This document shows positions 28,227-36,716 of a stretch of DNA of 64,000 bases, in pieces. The stretch's first letter is position 1. Each line of letters begins with the position of its first letter. The notes below the pieces were generated by a model. It was not told the origin of the DNA, did not search any database, and was given only the letters and a program-made list of their open reading frames with translations. Origin of the DNA: Balneolaceae bacterium (GTDB lineage: Bacteria; Bacteroidota; Rhodothermia; Balneolales; Balneolaceae); assembly GCA_020832285.1 (NCBI GenBank), contig JAFIFB010000016.1:30591-94590 (forward strand), read 5' to 3'. A program made the translations under genes and the position numbers.

Positions 28227-29207
28227 ATGAAAAATTACTATGTAAGCTGGTGGAATCTGGAGAATCTGTTTGATGTGGAAGATTCGGTGCAGCGGCCTGA
28301 TTATTTACAGAGCCGCCTGAGGAGTGAACTGAAGGGGTGGAACGAAGAGGTGCTGGATAAAAAACTGAATCAGCTCGCATTCATCATCAAAAGAATGAAC
28401 GGCAACACGGGTCCCGATCTGCTGGGCGTGTGTGAAGTGGAAAATAAAATCGTTCTTGATAAACTTATTGACAAGCTCTCTTCGCTCAACCGGACATACG
28501 GAATTGCTCATCATGATATGAGCGATAATCGCGGTATTGATATTGCTTTTTTATATGATGAAGAACTGTTTGAATTTGAAGGCCAATTCAGCCATGAGGT
28601 ACTGAAACGGAGCGCCACGCGTGACCTTTTTCAGATAAACCTTCGCACAACAAACTCAAATCCGCTGATTGTAATCGGCAACCACTGGCCTGCCCGCAGC
28701 GGCGGAGTGTATGAAAGCGAACCGTACCGCATAATGGCCGGAGAAACCCTTAGCTACTGGCTGGAACGGATTTTTGATATTCGCGGAAATGACATCCCGG
28801 TGATTGTGATGGGCGATTTTAATGATGAGTGCTTCAACCGTTCACTGGTTGATTATGCACAGTCCACAAGCTCGCTGGTACGTACACGCAATGCACGTAT
28901 TCCCAGGCTCTATAATCTGATGTGGCCCATCAACGGAGAGGCAACGGGCACCTTCTTTTTTAACAATTTTCCTTATGTGATTGACCAGTTTTTGGTCACA
29001 CGCGGGATTCTGCTAAACAACTCAAAGATCCGGCTGGCTGAATTTGCCGACGGCACGACTACCAAAGTAGAAAAGTTTTCTGAAATGGTGAGCAGCGGCC
29101 AGTATCCCGACCCGATCCGATTTGGGCGACCGTCTTCTTCTACTTATAATCCCGATACGGGCTACAGCGATCACTACCCGGTATCGGTGATAATTTCTGA
29201 ATCGTAA
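28227..29207 (+). CDS. Endonuclease/exonuclease/phosphatase (EEP) family nuclease
   Basis: A 326-residue EEP-fold protein with the complete catalytic set in order: SWWNLENLFD (metal-site Asn), GVCEVENK (Glu), IGNHWPARSGG (NHW), VMGDFNDE (Asp-Asn), YVIDQFLV and the final GYSDHYPVSV (SDH). Such proteins are usually DNases. There is no signal peptide, so it stays in the cytoplasm unless loaded into the injection particle. It is the first gene after the structural operon and in the same direction as the cargo cassette, so it could be a DNase payload. It lacks the 52-residue leader shared by the other cargo proteins, and a housekeeping role cannot be excluded. Confidence 0.85.
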   Translation: MKNYYVSWWNLENLFDVEDSVQRPDYLQSRLRSELKGWNEEVLDKKLNQLAFIIKRMNGNTGPDLLGVCEVENKIVLDKLIDKLSSLNRTYGIAHHDMSDNRGIDIAFLYDEELFEFEGQFSHEVLKRSATRDLFQINLRTTNSNPLIVIGNHWPARSGGVYESEPYRIMAGETLSYWLERIFDIRGNDIPVIVMGDFNDECFNRSLVDYAQSTSSLVRTRNARIPRLYNLMWPINGEATGTFFFNNFPYVIDQFLVTRGILLNNSKIRLAEFADGTTTKVEKFSEMVSSGQYPDPIRFGRPSSSTYNPDTGYSDHYPVSVIISES

Positions 29208-29239
29208 CCTGCATTAATCAACCAAAGATCTGAAAACTT

Positions 29240-30034
29240 ATGAAACGACGAATTAAACTTGTTCAGCAAATCCTTAAAGAGAAAGGCCTTTACGACGGGG
29301 CCATTGACGGCATTGCCGGGCCGATTACCCTGCGCGGCCTCTCGCAAATTGAAGGAATCGACAGCGAACTTCCCAAAACACGGCAGATTACCACGTTTAT
29401 CCAGATTGAGGCCGGCAACCGGAATATTGACACCGGGCCGGTTGACGGCTTATGGGGTCCGCGCACCAATGCCGCTTTTTTAGAGTTGGAATATCTGGTT
29501 CAACACGGTGACCCGCAGCCGTCCTGGCGCCCCGATGAGATTGAAATACCCAACCCCAACAGATGGCCGGGACAGCGTACTCGTGAATTTGAAGAGTTTT
29601 TCGGAGACAGGGGATCACAGCTTGTGACTGTGGATTTTCCTTATGAAATGAAACTGGCGTGGGACCTCCGTACCAGAGTCCGCCGAACAAGGTGTCACAA
29701 GAAAGTAGCGGACAGCCTTCAGCGCATACTCCACAAAGTGAAAGATATTTATGGGGAAGAAGACATCAACGGACTGAAGCTTGATCATTTTGGGGGCTGT
29801 TTCAATGAACGGGCCATCCGTAACGGTACTCAATGGTCGATGCACTCCTGGGGAATTGCCCTCGATTTTGACCCTTCCCGCAATCAATTGAACTGGGGTC
29901 GTGACCGGGCTGCCCTCGCTCATCCCGATTACAACGAGTGGTGGAAGTGCTGGGAAGAAGAGGGATGGATCAGCCTCGGCCGAAAACGAAATTTCGACTG
30001 GATGCATATTCAGGCTGCACGGCTGCCGGAATAG
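29240..30034 (+). CDS. Peptidoglycan-binding M15-family peptidase
   Basis: A 264-residue cell-wall hydrolase. Two short peptidoglycan-binding repeats open the protein (LVQQILKEKGLYDGAIDGIAGPIT and NIDTGPVDGLWGPRTNAAF, residues ~5-85). The C-terminal domain is an M15 D-Ala-D-Ala carboxypeptidase/VanY-like fold with zinc ligands in SMHSWGIALDF (His202, Asp209) and WMHIQ (His256). No signal peptide is present. An endolysin-like enzyme without a holin inside an eCIS locus could be a payload, or it could free particles from the producing cell. Its last ~115 bases were copied to 31770-31884, which shows that this region took part in duplication of the cargo cassette. Confidence 0.87.
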   Translation: MKRRIKLVQQILKEKGLYDGAIDGIAGPITLRGLSQIEGIDSELPKTRQITTFIQIEAGNRNIDTGPVDGLWGPRTNAAFLELEYLVQHGDPQPSWRPDEIEIPNPNRWPGQRTREFEEFFGDRGSQLVTVDFPYEMKLAWDLRTRVRRTRCHKKVADSLQRILHKVKDIYGEEDINGLKLDHFGGCFNERAIRNGTQWSMHSWGIALDFDPSRNQLNWGRDRAALAHPDYNEWWKCWEEEGWISLGRKRNFDWMHIQAARLPE

Positions 30035-30076
30035 ATATTTTCCCTTTTTTTAGACCCCCAATCAAATCAGTGAATC

Positions 30077-31660
30077 ATGAAAACCTCAACCTCGACTTCT
30101 AAAACCGAATCGAATGCTTCGTTTCACACTTCTCATTTGAACAAGGAGAACAAACCTGCATTCTTTTCACAGAAAGTTTCGGGCGAGATGTTTTTTGGCC
30201 CGGCCACCCTTCAACCCAAGCTGGAAATTGGATCCCCTGATGATGCTTACGAACGGGAAGCCGACCGTGTGGCTGACCAGGTAATTAGAATGTCTGATCC
30301 TGCCATTCAGAAGTTTGATGATGAAGACGATGAGCTTCAGATGAAGAGGAAATCGGCCATTCAGATGAAGTGCGATACCTGTAAACACGAGGAAGAGTTG
30401 CAACGAAAGCCGTTAATTCAGCGAAAAGCAGACAACAGCCAGGCAGTTTCTTCAGAACTGTCCCAAAAAATCTACTCTATAAAAGGTTCCGGCCACTCTT
30501 TACCGAATAAAACCCAGCAGGAAATGGGAGCCAAAATAGGCGCTGATTTCAGCAGGGTGCGGGTTCATACAGGATCAAATGCCATTCAGCTAAACCGTGA
30601 GCTTGGAGCCAGGGCCTTTACAGTTGGCAGCGATATTTTCTTTAATCAGGGGCAGTACAATCCCAATTCCGGTGAAGGAAAACGGTTAATGGCTCATGAG
30701 CTGGTGCACGTACTTCACCAGTCCACCGGTGACCACATTCGGAGGCAAGAAACTGATGAAATGGTATTTACTCTCAAGGATGTACTGGAAGAGCTAATTA
30801 AGGAAGATGCCGAAAGCGATGAAATTTTGGACGTAATCCGTTACATGGATGAGAATGAACATGCAGCCGTAAAATCTGACCCCAATATGATGGTAGCTTT
30901 GGAGAGTGTTCTCGACGACGGATATTATAATTTAACCCGACAGCTTATACATCGCCGATCAGTATGTGGGCCCGATATTACAAATCCACTCCGACGTGCA
31001 CTGGATCTTGCTGAATCTATGTTTCTGGGGTGGGAGGACGGAGAGCGTCATGACCGCTGCCGAGCGCTTGTTTCTCCCTCTACTGGTGCTATAGCATGGG
31101 ACATAAATCAACTATATAACGAGAACCATTTTCAGGAAATCACTCTACCGTACCGCTGCGATCCAAGCGAAGGTAACTGTAGCTACAAGCCTGATAAAAA
31201 CCAATGTAACTGTAGTGGTGAAGAAGTGTGTGCTACTAGTCAGGTGCTTGACACAGACCAACTATGTGGCAATACGGTCGAAGTAAGTGGGCAGTGTCAT
31301 TATGCAGGCACTCCTAATTACATCATATTTGGCAAGATGATGAAGCTCTGTTATGATCATTATGATTCTACAGACCCGCGGTGGCGTCTCAGAAAACTTG
31401 ATTACACGTTACCTTGGGTTATCGCTTTGACCAATTTATACAAACCGACATCGGCCAATCGAGAGGGTAGCCTCGAATTTGCGCGTATTGGGTACAACGG
31501 CTCCTTAGGAGGGTCACCGCCAACTGGAGACCGGCCAGGGTGTTATCCAGAGTGTCCGACTGATTATCAGGGTAATTTTACTGTTCGATGGTCCAGTTTT
31601 GAAGAAGATCGCGAATCAGGACGAGATAAAACAAGGAGTGAGCTTAGAAATAGACGATAG
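30077..31660 (+). CDS. eCIS cargo protein 1: leader, DUF4157, Cys-rich C-terminus
   Basis: A 527-residue putative effector. Residues 1-52 are the leader shared by four cargo genes, ending with FFGPATLQPKLEIG at 39-52. Then come the DUF4157 (eCIS_core) elements: DDAYEREADRVADQV, the CDTCKHEEELQRKP zinc-ribbon-like motif, IGADFSRVRVHTGSNAIQLN, and MAHELVHVLHQ with His207 and His211 in an HExxH motif. The C-terminal ~300 residues are unrelated to its neighbours and contain many cysteines (e.g. CNCSGEEVCATS and CYPECP). I do not recognise this domain. DUF4157 proteins are known to be strongly associated with eCIS loci and toxin domains; toxicity here is inferred. Confidence 0.8.
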   Translation: MKTSTSTSKTESNASFHTSHLNKENKPAFFSQKVSGEMFFGPATLQPKLEIGSPDDAYEREADRVADQVIRMSDPAIQKFDDEDDELQMKRKSAIQMKCDTCKHEEELQRKPLIQRKADNSQAVSSELSQKIYSIKGSGHSLPNKTQQEMGAKIGADFSRVRVHTGSNAIQLNRELGARAFTVGSDIFFNQGQYNPNSGEGKRLMAHELVHVLHQSTGDHIRRQETDEMVFTLKDVLEELIKEDAESDEILDVIRYMDENEHAAVKSDPNMMVALESVLDDGYYNLTRQLIHRRSVCGPDITNPLRRALDLAESMFLGWEDGERHDRCRALVSPSTGAIAWDINQLYNENHFQEITLPYRCDPSEGNCSYKPDKNQCNCSGEEVCATSQVLDTDQLCGNTVEVSGQCHYAGTPNYIIFGKMMKLCYDHYDSTDPRWRLRKLDYTLPWVIALTNLYKPTSANREGSLEFARIGYNGSLGGSPPTGDRPGCYPECPTDYQGNFTVRWSSFEEDRESGRDKTRSELRNRR

Positions 31661-31769
31661 TATAGCTATAGTCTGCGGCGACAATAGTCGTCACCCTAAT
31701 CACCGGACAATTCCGCGGAACCCCACATCATTGCTGAACTATTAGGAACTTGATGAATTCTCAATTATG

Positions 31770-31884
31770 TCCTTCCCAACTACAACGAGTGGTGGAAGTG
31801 CTGGGAAGAAGAGGGATGGATCAGTCTTGGCCGAAAACGAAATTTCAACTGAATGCATGTATAGTCTGCACGACTACCAGAATA
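31770..31884 (+). pseudogene. 3' fragment of the M15 peptidase gene (duplication scar)
   Basis: This stretch repeats the last ~115 bases of the M15 gene at 29240-30034, with scattered changes. The matching words encode NEWWKCWEEEGWISLGRKRNF, where the functional copy continues to the zinc ligand His256. Here a stop codon (TGA) replaces the Asp-Trp codons just after it. It sits directly upstream of cargo gene 2, as the intact M15 gene sits directly upstream of cargo gene 1. The simplest reading is a tandem duplication of the segment running from the end of the peptidase gene through the cargo gene. Confidence 0.85.
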
Positions 31885-31932
31885 GCGACTATTTTCTTTA
31901 TTTATCAGACTACTAATTAGAATTATAGATTT

Positions 31933-33678
31933 ATGAAAACATCAACCCAAATTTCAAATTCCGAATCAGATGTTTTGGTTCAGCATTCTACTTTGAAAAG
32001 GGAGAACAAACCTGCGTTCTTTTCACAGAAAGATTCGGGCGAGATGTTTTTTGGCCCGGCCACCCTTCAGCCCAAACTGGAAATTGGATCTCCTGATGAT
32101 GCTTACGAACGGGAAGCCGACCGCGTGGCTGACCAGGTAATGAAAATGCCCGATCCCGCCATTCAGAAGTTCGATGAAGATGAAGAGATTCAGATGAAGA
32201 GGGAAACTGGAATTCAGATGAAGTGCAATGCCTGTGAACACGAGGAACTGTTACAAAGAAAACCGATGGTTCAACTAAAAGCAGATAATAACCAGGCTGC
32301 TTCTTCGGAATTGTCCCAAAAAATCCATTCCAAAAAAGGTTCCGGTCACTCTTTACCGAATAAAACCCAGCAGGAAATGGGAACCAAATTAGGTGCTGAT
32401 TTCAGCAGGGTGCGAGTGCACACCGGATCAAACGCCATTCAGCTAAACCGAGAGCTGGGAGCACGAGCTTTAACTGTTGGAAATGATATTTTCATTAACA
32501 AAGGGCAGTATAACCCCAATTCTGGTGAAGGAAAACGGTTGATGGCTCATGAGTTGGTTCATACGGTGCAGCATAAGAAGTCTTTGAATAGTCATATAAT
32601 ACAGAAGCAGGAAAATGCCCTAAATGATGAATCAAGAGATCTTGACGAGCCAATTTTACCCACTCAGTCCCACCTGTTTGGTCAATCAGGATGGCCAACA
32701 GGTCACATTGCGACCTTATTTTTTCGGACTGGTAGTGATGTTGTTGACGATCCCAGTATACTTGATATCATTGCTAATCGCTATAAATTTGTACATCGAG
32801 CTGACTTCTTCATGCTGGGCTACACTGACAAGCGCAAGTTCCGTAATGAAGCACGTACCAATGAGCAATTAAGTCTCGAACGAGCAGAATCGGTGACTAA
32901 CAAACTAAATTCAGCTTTTAGTAGTGTTGACAATTTAGATACATTGGATTACGAGGTTTTTCCTGTGGGAGCTGGTGTGATTGGCACAACTCGTGACGAA
33001 TATGAACTCGCGTCAGCCCGACGAACAGAAATATTCGTATACAATGTGGAGGAACCATCGCCAGTTTTAACAAATGAGGAAATACGCGATCGCATAGAGG
33101 GTGCTCGTGAGAATGCTACAGAAGACCAGCGTGATAAAGCTGATAAGGCTAAGGAAATAGACAAGGAAGCAAATCGGAGTTCTTGGTGGCAAAGAGGGCC
33201 AATAGATCGGCTCGAAACTGAATCAGTACCTCGCGTAACTCAGCAAATTCTCGAACTGATGGAGAATACTGATGATATAAATTGGAGCTATTACTCAGGA
33301 TATAATGTTCGCTATCGAAAGCGTAGATTCTATGAATTTGTGCATACTGATGGTAACAAAATTGAAGATTTTGATCGCGAAATTCTGTTCGCGTCGGATG
33401 AAAATGCCGGGCCACGTGACTTTTTTACCGATGTTATAGATGAATTCCGTAATCAATCCAATATCGATAACGATGTTGAGCGCCTCGTTACAGCAATCAG
33501 AGTAAACGAGATGGCACTTCGCGTAGGATTCTCAGATAGTAGAAATTGGATAAGAGACTATCCGAGATTTCATACCATGCACCGAAGATATCCCAATCAC
33601 GAATTACTACAACTTAATACTGAATTAGATCAGTGGATGACTTCGGACAACAATATCTACAACGCCGCAAGCCTTTGA
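31933..33678 (+). CDS. eCIS cargo protein 2: leader, DUF4157, OmpA-like and unknown domains
   Basis: A 581-residue putative effector. The leader (FFGPATLQPKLEIG again at 39-52) and the DUF4157 region (HELVHTVQH, His206) are close copies of cargo protein 1 at DNA level. The C-terminal part differs. Residues ~255-385 resemble an OmpA-like fold (LFFRTGSDVVDDPSILDIIA, FFMLGYTDKRKFRNEARTNEQLSLERAESV, ASARRTEIFVY), including the Asp/Arg positions used to bind peptidoglycan. The last ~190 residues are helical and polar, without a recognised family. The OmpA-like part could anchor the protein to the cell wall of producer or target. Confidence 0.78.
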   Translation: MKTSTQISNSESDVLVQHSTLKRENKPAFFSQKDSGEMFFGPATLQPKLEIGSPDDAYEREADRVADQVMKMPDPAIQKFDEDEEIQMKRETGIQMKCNACEHEELLQRKPMVQLKADNNQAASSELSQKIHSKKGSGHSLPNKTQQEMGTKLGADFSRVRVHTGSNAIQLNRELGARALTVGNDIFINKGQYNPNSGEGKRLMAHELVHTVQHKKSLNSHIIQKQENALNDESRDLDEPILPTQSHLFGQSGWPTGHIATLFFRTGSDVVDDPSILDIIANRYKFVHRADFFMLGYTDKRKFRNEARTNEQLSLERAESVTNKLNSAFSSVDNLDTLDYEVFPVGAGVIGTTRDEYELASARRTEIFVYNVEEPSPVLTNEEIRDRIEGARENATEDQRDKADKAKEIDKEANRSSWWQRGPIDRLETESVPRVTQQILELMENTDDINWSYYSGYNVRYRKRRFYEFVHTDGNKIEDFDREILFASDENAGPRDFFTDVIDEFRNQSNIDNDVERLVTAIRVNEMALRVGFSDSRNWIRDYPRFHTMHRRYPNHELLQLNTELDQWMTSDNNIYNAASL

Positions 33679-33987
33679 AAACATTATTAAAACCGCGATA
33701 TGTAGTGTCTCATATGTTATTATTTACCCTTGGCTGGGGGTTTATAAAATAAACAAAGCCTATAGATTATTTTTAAAGGAAAACATCATTACATCGAAAA
33801 TAATGGCAGAATAGCTATGGCAATAACAACAATACGTTTGTCAAAAGTCGATAATTTGGCAACTATCATTTTAAAAATCAGACAGTTTACATCATATTAT
33901 AAAATGAGTGTGGGATTGATACTGACTCAATTGCCAAGGCATCGACTGTTGACTTTATCAGCCAACTAAAAAATTATTCATCGGCTT
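33679..33987. other. Gene-free spacer between cargo genes 2 and 3
   Basis: About 310 AT-rich bases. I see no gene, no copy of the M15 scar found before cargo gene 2, and no convincing terminator. It may carry a promoter for the third cargo gene. Confidence 0.5.
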
Positions 33988-35181
33988 ATGAAAACCTCAG
34001 TCCAAACCTCGAAAACATATTCGGATGCTTCATTTCATTTATCTCATTTACAAAAGGAGAAGAGGCGTTCTTTCTTTACACAGAAAGATCCGGGTAAGCC
34101 CTTCTTTGGCCCTGCCACACTTCAGCCCAAACTGGAAATTGGATCCCCTGATAATGCTTACGAACGGGAAGCCGACCGCGTTGCTGACCAGGTGATGAAA
34201 ATGCCCGATCCCGCCATTCAGAAGTTCGATGAAGACGAAGAGATTATGATGAAGAGGGAGCCTGGCATTCAGATGAAGTGCGATGCCTGTGAACATGAGG
34301 AACAGTTACAAAGAAAACCGATGGTTCAACTAAAAGCAGATAACAGCCATGCTGCTTCTTCTGAATTGTCCCAAAAAATCCATTCCAAAAAAGGTTCCGG
34401 TCACACTCTCGCGAACAATACGAAACAGGAAATGGAGGCAAAAATAGGCGCTGATTTCAGCAAGGTGCGGGTTCACACCGGATCAAATGCCATTCAACTA
34501 AACCGTGAATTGGGAGCACGGGCTTTTACCTATGGTAATCAGATTTTTTTCAATTCAGGCGAATACAACCCGTCAACAAGTAAGGGAAAGCACTTACTTG
34601 CACATGAATTGACACACGTCATTCAACAATCCGAGAGTGAGTATAAGATGGTGCAGCGTTCCGTTAATCCCGCAATATGTGAGGTCCTCAATTTTGAACA
34701 AGATCATGGGACTTGGGCAACCATTCGAGAGTTCAATGCACTCAGCGGGACAATTCCTGGTCGAGGGATCGAGGTATTACGTTCAAATGGAGCACAATTT
34801 GATCTCAATTGGGCGCTTGATGTATCCTATGTGGCCGGTATGACCGGCGGGACGTGCAGTGAAATCGTTGGAACGGTCTTCGGTCGACCGGGAGTCCTCA
34901 TGTGCGGAGGTACGGGATACATTACCGGCGGTATGAGTTATTATTTTGCCCGACTCATCGGTGCCGTAGTCGAAGGATACGAACATGGAATAGGTGTCGG
35001 TTGGAATTATTTAACACATGCGACACTTGATGAAGCAAATGTAAACGGTGCAGAGGTGGGCATGTTGGTTGGAGCGTCGGGTGCTCGAGGGAATGCAACT
35101 CCCTTCCGTGCGTTCGTACATACGAGTGTATTGGAAGAATGCGGTATACTTGCCCAGAGTCCTGTCGAAGATGAAAAGTGA
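33988..35181 (+). CDS. eCIS cargo protein 3: leader, DUF4157, Gly-rich C-terminus
   Basis: A 397-residue putative effector. Leader and DUF4157 are again nearly identical to the neighbours (FFGPATLQPKLEIG at 39-52; HELTHVIQQ with His206). After about residue 225 the sequence is unique. It is rich in Gly and small hydrophobic residues, with segments such as YVAGMTGGTCSEIVGTVFG, MCGGTGYITGGMSYYFARLIG and VGMLVGASGARG. The Gly-zipper-like spacing suggests a membrane-active or pore-forming domain, but I recognise no family, so this is only a suggestion. The HExxH in the conserved part is shared by the whole DUF4157 family. Confidence 0.78.
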   Translation: MKTSVQTSKTYSDASFHLSHLQKEKRRSFFTQKDPGKPFFGPATLQPKLEIGSPDNAYEREADRVADQVMKMPDPAIQKFDEDEEIMMKREPGIQMKCDACEHEEQLQRKPMVQLKADNSHAASSELSQKIHSKKGSGHTLANNTKQEMEAKIGADFSKVRVHTGSNAIQLNRELGARAFTYGNQIFFNSGEYNPSTSKGKHLLAHELTHVIQQSESEYKMVQRSVNPAICEVLNFEQDHGTWATIREFNALSGTIPGRGIEVLRSNGAQFDLNWALDVSYVAGMTGGTCSEIVGTVFGRPGVLMCGGTGYITGGMSYYFARLIGAVVEGYEHGIGVGWNYLTHATLDEANVNGAEVGMLVGASGARGNATPFRAFVHTSVLEECGILAQSPVEDEK

Positions 35182-35319
35182 AACCACGCAAGATGGATAA
35201 AGAAAGCACCGGCAAATAAAGCGGTAACCTTTTATGCTTCGTTTGTGGCTGTCAATCTGCTACCAGTCAGACTTCACAATAAAAATCTGGCTCCAACTAA
35301 ATGTCAATTTCTGAAAATG

Positions 35320-36462
35320 ATGAAATCATCAGCCCGAATTTCAAAATCCGGATCAAATACTAAAACCCGCTCTCCTGGTTTTAAAAAAAAGGAACAATCC
35401 GGTTTCTTTGCACAGAATGATCCGGGTAAACCCTTCTTTGGCCCGGCCACTCTTCAGCCCAAACTCGAAATTGGCCAGCAGGATGAGCCTCATGAAAGTG
35501 AAACCTTAAAATCACCACGGCTTAAAAATAATAAACGGTTTCAGGCTGTTTTTGAAAACAAAAGTGTGATTGAATATGGTGATCAGGGTCCGGAAGTCAG
35601 AAGAATTCAGCAAATGTTGATTGATTTAGGCTACTCACTCCCGGAGTATGGAGCAGATGGAATTTTCGGACCAGAAACCGAACAAACTGTAGTAAATTTT
35701 CAAGCGGATCACCCGCCATTGATCATTGATGGAAGGGTGGGATTTGCTACAATAAGAGTCATTGATGATTATTTTCCCAGCTTTGAAATTACTGCGGATT
35801 TATCTGAAGCCTGGACAATCGGCTGTGTGCTGGAAATCATGTGCCCCTGGAACAGCCATATCATAGAAAATATACTGCCTGGATTCACCATCTATATGTT
35901 TGATGATTTTGAAATTCCGCAAAAAGAGTGGACTGGATCCGGCTGGGTTGATAATCCGATGCATCCTCGTGCATATCACTGGCCTGCTATGAATGAAATC
36001 GGATTTCGAAGCGACCTTTCTTGCAATGAAGCGGCAATTGGATTTTATCATGAGGCCTGGCATGCTCAGCAGCCTCCACGTATTACCCATGTAACGTTGG
36101 ATCGTGAAGTTGATGCATTTATTCAAACCGAACAGTGGAGTATTGACATTGGTATTGCCGGACAGGTAAATGAATCCTCAAACTCTGATGTAAAAAGTAT
36201 TCGTTCTGAAAATAATGGCCAAACAGAAGTTGATGAGGAACTGACCCGGCAGCATGTAAGCCAAAGATACGGAGGTGCAAGTGAGATCCCGGGGGAGACA
36301 ATTCATTCTAAAACCGAAGACAAAAATAAATTGAGGGTGAGAAGAGCTGACGGTACGTTTTATGAAAGGTATCCTATCGAAGGGGAGATCGTACCTTTTT
36401 TTGATGAAATAGAATTTACAGAGAAAAATGAATTGGATATCGGTGACTGGACCTGCGATTAA
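35320..36462 (+). CDS. eCIS cargo protein 4: leader, peptidoglycan-binding domain, HEAWH metallopeptidase-like domain
   Basis: A 380-residue protein that keeps the cargo leader but lacks DUF4157. With the start at 35320 (an in-frame ATG also lies one codon upstream), FFGPATLQPKLEIG falls at residues 39-52, exactly as in the three DUF4157 cargos. This is my reason for rejecting the longer reading from 35245. Residues ~82-145 are a PG_binding_1 domain (YGDQGPEVRRIQQMLIDLGY, GIFGPETEQTVVNFQ). Further on, FYHEAWHAQ (His244, Glu245, His248) with a downstream REVDAF (Glu263) has the layout of a zinc metallopeptidase. A wall-targeted protease or peptidoglycan hydrolase payload is likely; the substrate is unknown. 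Confidence 0.75.
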   Translation: MKSSARISKSGSNTKTRSPGFKKKEQSGFFAQNDPGKPFFGPATLQPKLEIGQQDEPHESETLKSPRLKNNKRFQAVFENKSVIEYGDQGPEVRRIQQMLIDLGYSLPEYGADGIFGPETEQTVVNFQADHPPLIIDGRVGFATIRVIDDYFPSFEITADLSEAWTIGCVLEIMCPWNSHIIENILPGFTIYMFDDFEIPQKEWTGSGWVDNPMHPRAYHWPAMNEIGFRSDLSCNEAAIGFYHEAWHAQQPPRITHVTLDREVDAFIQTEQWSIDIGIAGQVNESSNSDVKSIRSENNGQTEVDEELTRQHVSQRYGGASEIPGETIHSKTEDKNKLRVRRADGTFYERYPIEGEIVPFFDEIEFTEKNELDIGDWTCD

Positions 36463-36554
36463 CTTCTGAGTGTATTACGAAAAAACGGAAAAAATTTGCA
36501 ATGCTCATAAAGCAGGTATACAGAAGTCGAAACATACACTTTGGATGGGCAATA

Positions 36555-36585
36555 AAATCCCCTCTTTGAGAGGAGATTTTTTTAC
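36555..36585 (+). terminator. Rho-independent terminator after the cargo cassette
   Basis: AAATCCCCTC (36555-36564) pairs with GAGGAGATTT (36569-36578) across a short TTGA-type loop with one mismatch, followed by a run of T. It lies ~90 bases after the last cargo gene and should end its transcript. Confidence 0.65.
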
Positions 36586-36649
36586 CCTCACAATATAGAA
36601 AGGTCGTAAATCCGGTGTAATGTGCAAATGGCAGGTTTTAAAAATAAAA

Positions 36650-36684
36650 ATAGCCCTTACCGATTAAGTAAAGGCTATCTATTT
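36650..36684. terminator. Second hairpin between convergent genes
   Basis: ATAGCCCTTAC (36650-36660) and GTAAAGGCTAT (36668-36678) form an 11-bp stem with one mismatch and a 7-base loop, flanked by A-rich sequence on the left and TCTATTTT on the right. It separates the + strand cargo cassette from the - strand lipoprotein gene and could terminate both. Confidence 0.6.
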
Positions 36685-36716
36685 TAGATCAATAAAAAAA
36701 AAGCAAGTGCAGGGAT

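Noticed and set aside
35245..35319. Longer N-terminus for cargo protein 4
   Set aside because: The leader aligns residue for residue with the other three cargos only if translation starts at 35320 (or one codon earlier).
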